From positions 46,558 to 110,557 of the forward strand of contig VTPC01000009.1 of assembly GCA_011009095.1 (NCBI GenBank): a stretch of 64,000 bases of DNA. The letters run 5' to 3'. A model generated the notes under the pieces. That model saw nothing but the letters and a program-made list of their open reading frames with translations. It had not been told where the DNA came from and ran no database searches. The position numbers and the translations under genes are program-made. Source of the DNA: Ignelater luminosus (taxonomy: Eukaryota; Arthropoda; Insecta; Coleoptera; Elateridae). This document shows, in pieces, positions 36,910 to 48,429 of this stretch (positions within the stretch are counted from its first letter, which is position 1; every line of letters starts with the position of its first letter).

Positions 36910-39240
36910 AAGGATAATATTTAACTCTTGAGACGGATTTTAGTGAACATCGAAGGATGTAGTGAAGATTACTACTGCTACATTCAACGTTGATTCTGAA
37001 TTTTTTTCTCAGAGAGCCAATAACTGAATCCTCGACATGGGCCCTATACTTCTCTTTGCAAGGTAATAATTGAACACTAAACATAGATTCTGAACTTTTT
37101 TGAGAGTCGATAATGGAACTTTTGACATGTGTTTTGGATTTTTTCAATTAAATTATCCACACGGACTCTGGACTTTTTGCAAGGCGATAAGTAACTCCTC
37201 GATGTAAATTTTGGATTTCCTGGCAAGTTGTTAATTGAATCTTTGGCATGAATATCAAATTTATTTTTTTTTTCAAAGAGATAAGTGTGCCCTCAATGTG
37301 GATGCGAGTTGATAATTGAACCTTTGACATGGATTCTGGACTTGTTATAGCGAGGCGATAATAATTGCACTCTTAAAATAAATATCTTGAACTTCTCTTT
37401 ACGAAGTGATAATTGTACTTTTGAGACGAATTTCGAGCTTCTCTTGGAAAAGTGTCAATTGAAACCGCAAGACATATTTAAGACTTTTTCCATTTGCAAG
37501 GTAATAAAATTCTTTACTTCAATGAAAGCTAATAATTGAACCTTTGGAATGGATTCTGAACTTCTACTCCATGCAAGGTTATATTTGAACCATTGAGACT
37601 GATTTTGGATTTTCTCTTTTTAGGAAGTCATAGATCAGTCCTTGATGTAAACTCCGGACGTTTTTCTTTTCAAAGAAATAATTACTTGACTTCAAAATGG
37701 ATTCGATTCTTCTTCTTGGCAGACGATAATTGAATCTTCAAGGCGGATTCTAAATTTTTCCTCTTTCCAGAGAACAATTAAACACTTGCAATGAATTCCA
37801 AGCTTTACTTCTTTGCAAGACAATAACTGAAATCTCAATGTCAATGTGTTACAATTCAAACTGTTGATTTTCGAAACAATTTTCGTCACTTGATGGAGTC
37901 TGGATTTCTGTTTTTTGCTAAACGATAATTGACCCCAAACATAGATTCTAGACTTTTGTTTGCGTTTCAACCTTCAAGACGAATTTCGGGCTTTGTCATA
38001 ATTAAACCCTTGAACGGATTCTGGACTTCTTTTTGACAAGGGATAATTGGACTTTAAAGAAGAATTCTGGATGTTTTTTTCTTTGCAAGGTGACAATTCA
38101 CACCATCCGCAAAAATTCCTGATTTTTCCTTGCAGATTTAATATCTTAGTAAACGTTGATAATTAAACCTGTAGGCGGACATTAAACTTCTTGTCTTTAC
38201 AAAGCTATAATTAAATCCCCAGGTTGATTTTGGACTCATTTCCCTTGCAAGGTAAGTAAGTAGGTAAGCACCCTATTACGGTGCTGCAATAGTCAAACTC
38301 TCAAAACGGATTTCAAACTGTTTTCTTTTGCAAGGCGATAATTACAATCTCGAGACGAATTTTAAATTTCCTCTTCTTTGAGATAGACTAGGAACTTTTT
38401 TCTCCTGCGGTGCTGTAATAATACAACCTTCGATACGAATTCTGAACGATCTTCTGGAGGTATGTTAGGCAATGCTTGCACGAATTTAATTTGTGGGAAA
38501 ACATTATATGCATCTTTGGGATGTTTATCCTTTGTTTATGAATCATTTTTGCAAGGTGATAATAGAACTGAAGAAACGAATTCTGATTTTCTTTCATTTG
38601 CAAGGTAATAGTTGAACCCTTAAGACAAATTTTATAATTGTTCCATTTGTAAGACAATAAAGTCTTGAAATTGATTTTCGATGTCTCCTTCCTGAGGTGC
38701 TACGATGATTGAACCCTTGAAACGAATTCTGAAGTAATAATAACAATCTTGAGACAAATTTTGAGTTTTCTCTTTATACAAAACACTGGGAAAATTGTAC
38801 CCTCGACAAAACTTTTGAACATCTGCTGCTGTTGTACTGAGGAAGTTGAACGCTCAAAACAATTCTGAACTTCTTTTTGGAATGCAAAAATAATTGAATC
38901 TTCGGAGCAGATTTTGGATTTTTTTTTTGCAATCATGAGATAATTGAACTGTCAAGACAAATTTTGAACTTCCCTTTACAAAGCAGTATTTGCATCTTCA
39001 ACATAAATTTTAAACTGTGGCTGCGATAATTACATTCTTGAGGATTTTAAACGTTTACTATCTGCGGTGCTGCGGTAATTGAATCCTCAAAACGAATTTT
39101 GAACTTTTTTACTTTACAAGGTGATAATTGAACCTTCAAGTCTGAGTTTCGATTTTTACTTTGAGACGCGGTAGTTGAATCCTTGAAACGGACTTTGGAC
39201 TTCTCACTCCTGCGGTACTACGGTAAAATTGCACCATCGA
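36910..39240. repeat. Strongly diverged tandem array, units of about 50 bp
   Basis: The plus strand shows the same phrase order again and again: GATAATTGAACC, a TTGAGAC-like core, a GAATTTTGAACTTC or GGATTCTGGACTTC phrase, then TTTGCAAGG. Spacing between successive phrases is about 45-55 bp, with some longer steps, giving roughly 45 units by eye. Units differ greatly from each other, so the array is old or mutates fast. The minus-strand frames in it are short and the period is not a multiple of three, so I do not read it as coding. Degraded units may continue to about 39700. Confidence 0.75.
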
Positions 39241-40273
39241 GACAGTCTCTATTCGACCTTTAACGATATGGTGGATGAGCTCATATCTTTGATCAAACTA
39301 GAGAACTCGAATAACGATAACGATAACAGAGAGGAGGCGTAAATCTTCAGTTTTGGCGATGAGTTGGGAATGTGCGCAAGTTAATTGATTCATGCAAAAT
39401 TATTCGTAGAGGACAAAGGCAATAGTCTAAACCATCCTATGGAGCGGATTTGCATGCAGTATAATAGATTGAATCTTTGAAACGGATTGAAGAGAATTCG
39501 TTACGAACTTCGGTAACAAGGAAGAGGTTCCTAAATCTTTAGTTTTATTTCAGTAGCGCGGCAGTTTGAATCAGACTTTGGACAAATTCGCATGCGAGCA
39601 GTTTAAACCCTGCGGCGAACGAATTTGAATATGGTAATTTGAATCTTCGAGCAAACTCAAAAAAGCATACATTTCTGAGTTAATCAGAAGCTGGAAATGT
39701 ACATAAATCATTTAGTATTTAGTGGCACTGGGCACTTCTTCTACTCGAAACTTCAGTACTTCAGTTGTAGTTGTTGAATCAACTGATGCGTATTCCCTCC
39801 TCGAAGGACCATGATGAGAGTTGCAGTGGCAAGAGTTGCGGACTGAATTCTGTCTCCAGCAGGTAGGCTTGAAGGATCAGGGGGGGCACAAGACCGTGAT
39901 TCAGAATAAAACCTGCTGTGGTGCGCAAAAAACATGAACACTACTGTCCATTCTTCCTACTGATTCGAGTTGATCCTTTCAGACCGTTTGGTTTTTTTCT
40001 CAAATGAAAATAATCTTGAAAAAAATACGTTGTAAGAGTCTTGCCCTGCAATGACAGAGCATAACAGCACCATTCTAGAGAGAAGCTGCCGTAAGATTTG
40101 ACAGACTGATTGAGATTTAAGTTAGATAACCACAACATTAGTTACCTAAGTGTGTATACATCTAGTCAATTAACAAAAATTTCTTTGAGTTTTTTTTATT
40201 TATAAAATAATTCTAAAACTGAAATGAAAGCTCTCTGCTGTGGTTACAATAATAATAATAATTATTATTACTA
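39241..40273. other. No supported gene; 3' flank of calaxin copy A
   Basis: It holds degraded repeat phrases to about 39700 and then ordinary sequence. An (AAT)n/(ATT)n stretch at 40248-40270 lies just downstream of the calaxin-like stop codon and would fall in its 3' UTR. Confidence 0.5.
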
Positions 40274-41177
40274 TTATAGTTTTCCAATATATGGAGTAAA
40301 AGATATCAAAAAAGCCGTTGCAGCTAAACGTGTTGGTAGGCACTGACCAAGACATTCCATTAGAAGTGGTTGTTGTTTTATACACTGTTTAAAATCCTCA
40401 TAAGTAATTTTCCCATCTCTATCTACATCTAATTTCTTAATAATAATATCTACTAAATCCTGAAAATAACCTTCTTTAACAGCACATCAGAAATCAGTTT
40501 AGGTAAAGTAACCTTAACTACATCTTCTGTATCCTCTTCGCCGATTACTGATCCACTCATCAAATTGACCATTCTATCTTTATTGATACAACCATCAGCA
40601 TACATGTCATAAACCTAAATAATTTTTTTATTTTTATTAAATCTCTAATTAATTATGTAGAAAGAATCTTACATTAAAGCAGTGCCACACTTTTTCCTCA
40701 AACGTTCCCCTTAAGAAGAGTGCCATACCTCTTACCCAGTTCTCTATTGCCATATAAGGTGAAGGTGATTTATCTAAGATGTAGGCAACACTTTCAATCA
40801 TATCGGCAGATGTAATGTCAAATGCAGCTTGCAAAATGTCTTTTAATTGCAGTTTAGTCATGCCAGGTTGGGAGTGACCCCCAGCAGCTTTTTGAAATTT
40901 GTAATAGATGATCATCAGGCACTCCACTTCATCTAAAGTCAAAGGAAGTTGCTTTGATAATTGTTTTGATAAATTGGAATATTTTTTTCTAAATCGTTTT
41001 TCTTCTTTAGAATCTAAACTGGTATCTAAGTGAACTCCAACTGATTTACACCCTTTCTTCCTGATAGGAAAATGATCCCTTTTAGAATATGCAATTTTGA
41101 GAAAGCAGGACTTACTTTAATGTTTCAGTGAATGCAAAGAACTTTCCTGCGCTTCCTCTCTTACGCCTATTGACCAT
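40274..41177 (-). CDS. Calaxin/EFCAB1-like EF-hand protein, copy A
   Basis: Minus-strand gene with four exons: 41116-41177, 40673-41060, 40513-40614 and 40460-side boundary giving 40274-40459. All introns are GT-AG, the smallest 53 bp. The joined frame is 738 nt, 245 residues, without a stop. It matches calaxin (EFCAB1), an EF-hand regulator of the axonemal outer dynein arm, in the NWVRGMALFLRGTFEEK helix, the GEEDTEDVVKDLVDI linker and overall length (human protein near 210 residues, here with a longer basic N-terminus MVNRRKRGS). Three EF-hand sites are visible: residues 117-128 (DKSPSPYMAIEN, degenerate), 153-164 (Tyr at position 3, Arg at 12, degenerate) and 195-206 (DVDRDGKITYED, canonical). 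In insects the likely site is the sperm flagellum, by inference. Start chosen because copy B has the same MVNRR start. Confidence 0.85.
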
Positions 41178-41462
41178 TGCACATTAAGTAAAAAAGGAAA
41201 ATAACTTTTTGATTATTATTAATAAGACCGAAGTTGTAAAAAATATAAATAAGAAAAATGTAAGCTCTAGAATAATAAGTTTGACAAAAAGATGAAAAAC
41301 TCAATGAATCATAATAAAAGATAAAAGTGACAAACTGTCAACTGTATGCTAGTTGTTTTGTTTACACATAGATATCTTTGTACTTAAGACTTGTTAATTT
41401 CAAAACTTCAACATGTCAAAAAAGTAATAAAATTGAAGAGTTACTAGCTATAATATTTTTTA
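41178..41462. other. Short intergenic spacer between calaxin copies
   Basis: Only 285 bp separate the start codon of copy A from the stop codon of copy B, so the 3' UTR of B and the promoter of A must share this AT-rich spacer. No TATA or polyadenylation call is made. Confidence 0.6.
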
Positions 41463-42373
41463 TTACAATTTTCCAATATAAGGTGTGAATGATATCAAAA
41501 AACTCGTTGTAGCTATACGCGTTGGAAAACATTGCCCGAGGCACTCCAGCATGAGCGGTTGATTAGTAACAGCCTGATGGAAATCGTCATAAGTGATTTG
41601 TCCATCCCTATTTACATCCAACTTCTTCGTAATTACATCTACTAAATCCTATAAATAAACATTTTTATAAAAATTCAAAACAGGAAACGGTTGAGAAAAC
41701 CAACCTTAACTACATCTTCCGTGTCTTCCTCTCCAATTACGGAATTATTCATTAGTTGAAGCATTTTTTCTCTGGATATTCTACCAGTAGAAAAAACGTC
41801 ATAAACCTAGAATTATAGATCTTACTCAGACGAGATTTTGCAAGGAATAACTTTTTATTTAATACATTAAAACAGTGCTGAATTCTTTCCTCAAAGGTTC
41901 CTCTTAGAAAGAGGGCAATAGCTTTAACCCAATTCTCCATTGTAATATAAGGCGAAGGTGATCTATCCAATACATAACAAACGTCGTCAATGATCTCATT
42001 ACTTGTTGAATCGAAACCAGAGTGCAACAGTTCCTTAACTTGCACTTTAGTCATGCCTTGTTGAACATGTTCTCCAGTTTTTTGGAATTTATAGTATATA
42101 ACCATTAATGATTCTACTTCTTCAAAAGTCAGAGGTAGTTCTTTGCTTAGTCTTTTAGAGAGCCCAGAAAATTTTTTCCTGAATCTTTTTTCTTCTTTTT
42201 CATCTAAAGTTGTATCTAAGGGAACACCAACTGCACCTTTACTACTTTTTCTGAAAAAGACATTCCAAATTAACGTTTTACTAACGTGTATAATATTAAA
42301 GTGAAACCTACTTGAGCGCTTCTGTAAAACTAAAAAATTTGCCACTACTACCTCTTCTACGTCGATTAACCAT
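41463..42373 (-). CDS. Calaxin/EFCAB1-like EF-hand protein, copy B
   Basis: Minus-strand gene with four exons: 42312-42373, 41866-42250, 41705-41806 and 41463-41648, all GT-AG. The joined frame is 735 nt, 244 residues, with intron positions and phases the same as in copy A. By eye the two proteins are roughly 60% identical, sharing MVNRR at the start, ALFLRGTFEE, SVIGEEDTEDVVKDLVD and the C-terminal FLISFTPYIGKL. EF-hand 1 (SPSPY loop) and EF-hand 2 (DVFSTGRISREK) lack canonical calcium ligands, while EF-hand 3 (DVNRDGQITYDD, from residue 194) is complete. Divergence with preserved frame indicates an old duplication kept by selection. The calaxin assignment is a family judgement; another EFCAB relative is possible. 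Confidence 0.85.
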
Positions 42374-43603
42374 ATTATGTTAATTAACAAAGATATTTTA
42401 GTTTAACAAAATATTGTGGTAATAGGCAAGAAAAAAAGATTAAAAGCTCAACAAAAATAACGAAGTAAAAAAACCGCGTGTCACTTGGTTAATGACAAAA
42501 TACAATTTGACGTTTGATTATTTCCATTACGACTATGTTTGCCTACAGATTTCCTAGTTTATAAAAATTTTTAATTATCAGTATATTTAGAACTCATAAA
42601 AGCCCAAAGGCTTGAATATGAAAACAATTTAAACTCAATAATAATTTCGTACATAACATATTATTCCAACAATAACCTAAACTTCATATTAGCATTCCAT
42701 GTAGTTACCCCATCTCTTCTCTTTGAAAAATAAATATAAATGTCACGACTCAGTAACTAAATTAATTCTAAATACGTGACAGGTAAACATTTCAAACTTA
42801 AAATTAAACATGAAACTTTCATCACTTCAATGAACCAACACAAATGTGACGTGAGGTAATTACTTATTTTGGCAATTTCTGTACAAAGAACTTTAATCTC
42901 TCTAGTAATTCATGTAATAATTGAATCTAGAATCAAAACGGACAACAGAAAATTAAAATTTAAACAACTAATTCAAACATAAAGCGTCCTAAACCTACTT
43001 GAATTGATTGCTAAATTTATTAATTCCACCATAATCTCAGAAATCCCGAAACATTGTGTCTGGGGCACGTGACTGCTTGAATCTTTGATAAATTTAACCA
43101 ATCACTAGAAAATTACAATGTTACGTGCTATTGAATATATTAGTTAATTCAGTCAGTACAAGAGATATTTAAAATTTCAACAAACAATTTAGAGGCATCA
43201 AACACAATTTACATACTAAAATCATGTCCAGTAAAGGTCATAGATAAAATTTGGAAAAGTGATGTTTTTTTGTATAACTTTAAAAAGGAACAGAAACCCT
43301 ATTAACAAAAAAAAATTGTATTAACGTTAACCTCTTTACACTAAACACAAATCTTTAAAGTAACCTCTTATCAAATACTAATGTAATCAATATCAAGCCC
43401 ACAAGGGCTGTACTTGTTAAACATGTGCTTAGTGTCCGAATTAACACTAGAGTGCCAGAATGTTCGAGCAAAATGGCTATATCTCCAAGCATACTGTAAC
43501 ATATTGAGAACCGTTTTATGGAACCACAGCGTGATATCTCCAATAACAGCGATACATTGTAATCTTCCAATCAGATTTTAAATCATTAAAATCAAGATTC
43601 ATT
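42374..43603. other. 5' flank of calaxin copy B, no supported gene
   Basis: AT-rich sequence that should contain the promoter of copy B. No motif is clear enough to call. A 71-residue minus-strand frame at 43355-43570 is unrecognised. Confidence 0.5.
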
Positions 43604-45240
43604 GTTCATCTTTTAAATTTCAACGTGGCACAAATATTCTCAAAAATTACTATAGTGCAATATAAATCAAACAGTTCTCTTAATCTGAGATTTAAAATTT
43701 GAAGGTGGCACAAAAATTCCGAAATATTAGAAAACATATCGTAGTGTAATGAAGACCAAGCAATCTTCTCGATTTGTAATTTAAAATTCAAAGGTAACAC
43801 AAACATTATCAACTAATGTAAAGTTATGTGATACAATAAAAATCAAACAGTTCTCTTAATTTGAGATTTAAAATTTGAAGGTGGCACAAAAATTCCAAAA
43901 TATTAGAAAACGTATCGTAGTGCAATAAAGACCAAGCAATTCTTGCGATTTGTAATTTAAAATTCAAAGGTAAGCCCAACATTATCAACTAATGTAAAGT
44001 TATGTGATACAATTAAAATCAAACAGTTCTCTTAATCTGAGATTTAAAATTTGAAGGTGGCACAAAAATTCCAAAATATTAGAAAACGTATCGTAGTGCA
44101 ATAAAGACCAAGCAATTCTTGCGATTTGTAATTTAAAATTCAAAGGTAAGCCAAACATTATCAACTAATGTAAAGTTATGTGATACAATAAAAATCAAAC
44201 AGTTCTCTTAATCTGAGATTTAAAATTTGAAGGTGGCACAAAAATTCCGAAATATTAGAAAACATATCGTAGTGCAATGAAGACCAAGCAATCTTCTCGA
44301 TTTGTAATTTAAAATACAAAGGTAACACAAACATTATCAACTAATGTAAAGTTATGTGATACAATGAAAATCAAACAGTTCTCTTAATCTGAGATTTAAA
44401 ATTTGAAGGTGGCACAAAAATTCCGAAATATTAGAAAACATATCGTAGTGCAATGAAGACCAAGCAATCTTCTCGATTTGTAATTTAAAACTCAAAGGTA
44501 ACCCAAACATTATCAACAAATGTAAAATTATGTGATACAATTAAAATCAAACGGTTCTTTTAATCTGAGATTTAAAATTTGAAGGTGGCACAAAAATTCC
44601 GAAATATTAGAAAACATATTGTAGTGCAATGAAGACCAAGCAATCTTTTCGATTTGTAATTTAAAATTCAAAGGTAACCCAAACATTATCAACCCATTTA
44701 AAGTTATGTGATACAATAAAAATCAAACAGTTCTCTTAATCTGAGNNNNNNNNNNNNNNNNNNNNNNNNNNNNNNNNNNNNNNNNNNNNNNNNNNNNNNN
44801 NNNNNNNNNNNNNNNNNNNNNNNNNNNNNNNNNNNNNNNNNNNNNNNNNNNNNNNNNNNNNNNNNNNNNNNNNNNNNNNNNNNNNNNNNNNNNNNNNNNN
44901 NNNNNNNNNNNNNNNNNNNNNNNNNNNNNNNNNNNNNNNNNNNNNNNNNNNNNNNNNNNNNNNNNNNNNNNNNNNNNNNNNNNNNNNNNNNNNNNNNNNN
45001 NNNNNNNNNNNNNNNNNNNNNNNNNNNNNNNNNNNNNNNNNNNNNNNNNNCCAAACATTATCAACTAATGTAAAGTTATGTGATACAATAAAAATCAAAC
45101 AGTTCTCTTAATCTGAGATTTAAAATTTGAAGGTGGCACAAAAATTCCGAAATATTAGAAAACGTATCGCAGTGTAATAAAGATCAAGCAATCCTCTCGA
45201 GCTGGAATTTAAAATTCAAAGGTAACACAAACATTATGAA
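43604..45240. repeat. 176-bp satellite-like tandem array with dimeric units
   Basis: The anchor GTAAAGTTATGTGATACAAT recurs at 43818, 43994, 44170, 44346 and 44522, exactly 176 bp apart, and in mutated form at 44698; it is seen again at 45070 after the N gap. Each unit has two diverged halves of about 88 bp. Both halves start ATTTAAAATT and continue with (TG or CA)AAGGT(GG or AA)CACAAA, so the array is a dimer of an older monomer. Copies differ by a few percent. The first piece (43604-43680) is a variant half-unit. The right end abuts the truncated copia element. Confidence 0.95.
44746..45050. other. Assembly gap, 305 N, inside the satellite
   Basis: The flanking repeat anchors at 44698 and 45070 are 372 bp apart, not a multiple of 176, so the N count does not give the true number of missing units. 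Confidence 1.
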
Positions 45241-45244
45241 CTGC

Positions 45245-48200
45245 GATCAATAAACCCATTGAAGATAAGTTCTTAGTAGTCCTAATGTTAAATGGATTGT
45301 CAGCCCCATATGAACCAATAGTACTGGCTCTGGAGAACTTAGGGATAGATTTAACGTCTAATCTAGTTAAGAGCAAATTGCTTCAGGAAGACATAGAGTT
45401 AGATAAAAATGAACAAGCAGTAGCATTAGCAACAAAATCTAAACCATACTACAAGAGATTTATTTCAAAACGCTACAAATGCCACCTGCAAGACGACAAG
45501 GCCTCTGAATGAGGAAAAAGGAAAATCTTGTTATGAAAGTCATGATAAAAGTAAAAGTAATGGTAACAATTAAGCTATGTTTTTTGCATTGACCACAAAA
45601 GCTCATCTCTTCAGCTGGTATATCGATTCTGGTTGCTCAAATTACATGACAGGACGAAAGCAATGTCTTGTAAAAATCAGAGCAAATATGTTAGAGCATT
45701 AAGTAACACTAGCAGCTAATAAAAGACTACAGTGTGATGGAATAGAAGACATCCATAAACATTAATAAATTAAAGTGTTCCAATTAAAGATGTGTTGTAC
45801 GTTCCAGGTGTCGATGTCGGTTTGAATTTACGTTCAGTGATCCAGATGACGGTAGAAAGTTTGAACGTCAAAAGGATGAAACATTCAACATTACGGGCCA
45901 GGTCAGAGTTCACGCTCATTGTTCTGATGGACTATACAGACTTGAAGCAAATTGATGTAAATACTTGACAAATGCTGTTTATATTGGCAAGGAAGAACTT
46001 TGACATAAACTATTGGCCCATTTGAACAAAACAAAATAAAATAGCCACTGGCATACAATGCAATAGAAAAAAGAAATCCATGCGTACCATGTATTAAACA
46101 AACAAACCAGTACACTACTTAACAAATCAAAGATGGGTAATCGTGCAAGCAAAGTGCTGGAACTGATCCATTCCATTTCATAGATAGTGGATCACGCTAT
46201 TTGCCCACATTCATAGACGATTTCACAAGAAAAGCTTTTGGGTATGTATTAAAAAACAAAAGTGAGATATCTGAAAAGTACAAACACTGGAAAGTCTTAG
46301 TTGAGAATAAAACAGGCTGAAAAGTGTAATGTCTTAAGACGGACAATGGTGGTGTGTACACAAGTAAAGAGTTTGCAGATTATCTGAGTGGACACGGCAT
46401 AAAACACCAAACCAGGACTTCTTATTCACCCGAGCAAAATGGCGTCAGTGAAAGGGCCAATAGAACAATTATGAAAAATACTAGATGCTTACTAAGCAAC
46501 AGTGGTTTAAGTAAGAAGCGGCTATTACAGTCATTTACTTAAAAAAAACGATCACCAACTAAGGCGTTAAAAAACGTTACTCCAGAAGAAGCGTGAATAG
46601 GTCGCAAAGTAGATCTTCGCCATCTTAGAACTGCATACGTTTACATTGCACAACAGTTTAGAGACAAATTAGACTTCAAAAACAAAAAACTAATTTTTGT
46701 TAGATATCATACAGAATCTAAGTCTTATCGTTTAGTCGATCCTGCAACTTATAAGATAACAAACTCTAGAGATGTAGTATTTATTGAAAACTGTTATTGT
46801 ACAGAACAAAAGGATAATAACAACTGTTCTGAAACAGAAAAGGCGCAACTAGAGATTCCGTTGAGTAGTTGCGATACGAAAATACATGATTCCAACAATC
46901 CACCCAATCAAACTAATCAGAAAGATCTAATCTGGAAACTGAAAATGAGGCAGTTGTGAATGAAACAGAGAAAGGATATCCTAAACAAATTAGAAAACAA
47001 AAGAACTTTACTGATTTTGAGGTTTACAACGTGACTTGTAATACCTCTGTACTATTGACAGTAAATGAAGCTAAATCTTCTAAAAACTGCTGACAGTTGG
47101 AGAGCTGCTATGGAGAAAGAATATCTTTCTTTTAAAGAAAATTGGTCGAGAGACCTAAAAACACAAATGTGGTAAAATGTAAATGGATTTCCAAACTAAA
47201 AAGGGATTGTAAAGGAAAAAAACAAGGGACAAAGCCCGTTTGGTTGCAAAAGGGTTTAGTCAGAAATTTAGAACGGATTATACGGAAACATTTTCTCTAG
47301 TAGTGAGAAATTGCCCAGTTAGACTTCTTTCAGCCTTGGCAGTGAAACTAAAGCTTAGTATTGACCACCTCGATGTAAAAACTGCTTTTCTTAATGGCGA
47401 ACTCAACCAGAGGACTTGATTATTAAACTGTATATGGCTTCAAGCAATTTTCTCACAGCTGGTACTCGAAAATACCCGACGTACTTACATCGCTAAATTT
47501 TAAAAGATTAGAAAGTGGACCCTGCTTATATCAGTATAAAGACAATAGGGAAATCTGCATTATAGCCCTTTACGTTCATGATATTATCATGCTATGGAAT
47601 AGTGAGACCGAGCAAAGGATAAAACAGGAGTTGATTAAAATCTTTGAAATCGAAGATTTGGGTGTGCGGAACAAATCCTTGGTATGAGAATTCGGAGACA
47701 AGAAGGAAAGCTATTTCTAGACCAATCACGTATGTTAAAAATGTCCTAGAAAATTCTAAAACGACAGACTCCAAGCCAGCATCACCTCCGTTAGATCCCA
47801 GTCTGTCACTGGTAAAAAAAGATTCTACTACGAATAAGTCATCCTGCCTTCCTTACGAGGCGCTAGTATTTGGCTGTGGCATGCAGATCAGATATTGCGC
47901 ATGCGGTCAGTATATTAAGTCAATTAAAATGCTTCAAAAGGGATCCTACGATACCTGAAAGGAAATATGAATTTATGCCTAATTTTCAAACAAGGAGAAG
48001 AAGGATTGATGGGATATGTTGATTCCAACTGGGGGAACAATAAATAAGATAGGCAAAGCTACAGTGGGCACGTTTTCAAAACGGCTGGTAAGACAATAGG
48101 TTGGGAGAGCAAGCAGCAAAGAACAGTTGCCCTCTCAAGTACAGAAGCTGAGTCATGTCTTTAAGTGACGGAACCGAAGAAACAAAATTTCTGAGAAGTG

Positions 48201-48370
48201 TTATGAGCGAGTTAATGCAGCACATTGACATCGGATTTCACTTTGCACGAGAAGCTTTCGAAAATGGTTCTATCACTGTAGAATATCTACCAACGCAAGA
48301 CATGGCAGCTGATATTATGACAAAAAGTTTAGCTGGTCTAAATGATCAAACCTTTTAGACTAAGAGAGGG
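45245..48370 (+). pseudogene. Decayed, 5'-truncated Ty1/copia retrotransposon
   Basis: Pieces occur in the copia order. The end of gag reads MLNGLSAPYEPIVLALENL (45285-45512), the protease WYIDSGCSNYMT (near 45620), the pre-integrase segment HCSDGLYRLEAN (near 45920), the integrase with FIDDFTRKAFGY, TDNGGVYTSKEF and SPEQNGVSERANRT (46200-46540), the reverse transcriptase with LVAKGFSQ and HLDVKTAFLNGEL (47230-47410) and LYVHDIIML where YVDD is expected (near 47575). RNase H reads GYVDSNWG and VALSSTEAES (48010-48150), ending with EYLPTQDMAADIMTKSL (48281-48333). Frameshifts and stops are frequent. The 5' LTR and most of gag are missing, and no 3' LTR was recognised. Confidence 0.88.
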
Positions 48371-48429
48371 ATCTAGGGACTATTTAATTAACTATGTATT
48401 TCTTCAAATAGATAAAACATTAAAGGATG

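Noticed and set aside
36910-39240. CRISPR array or coding repeat protein in the 50-bp array
   Set aside because: The repeats are degenerate throughout, without conserved direct repeats and unique spacers, and the genome is eukaryotic. No long frame crosses units.
42374-42480. Promoter elements upstream of calaxin copy B
   Set aside because: No TATA, initiator or X-box-like site was clear enough to separate from AT-rich background.
43606-45098. Series of similar minus-strand open frames in the 176-bp array
   Set aside because: They repeat only because the DNA repeats. 176 is not a multiple of three, so each copy lies in a different frame, and the frames spanning N are meaningless.
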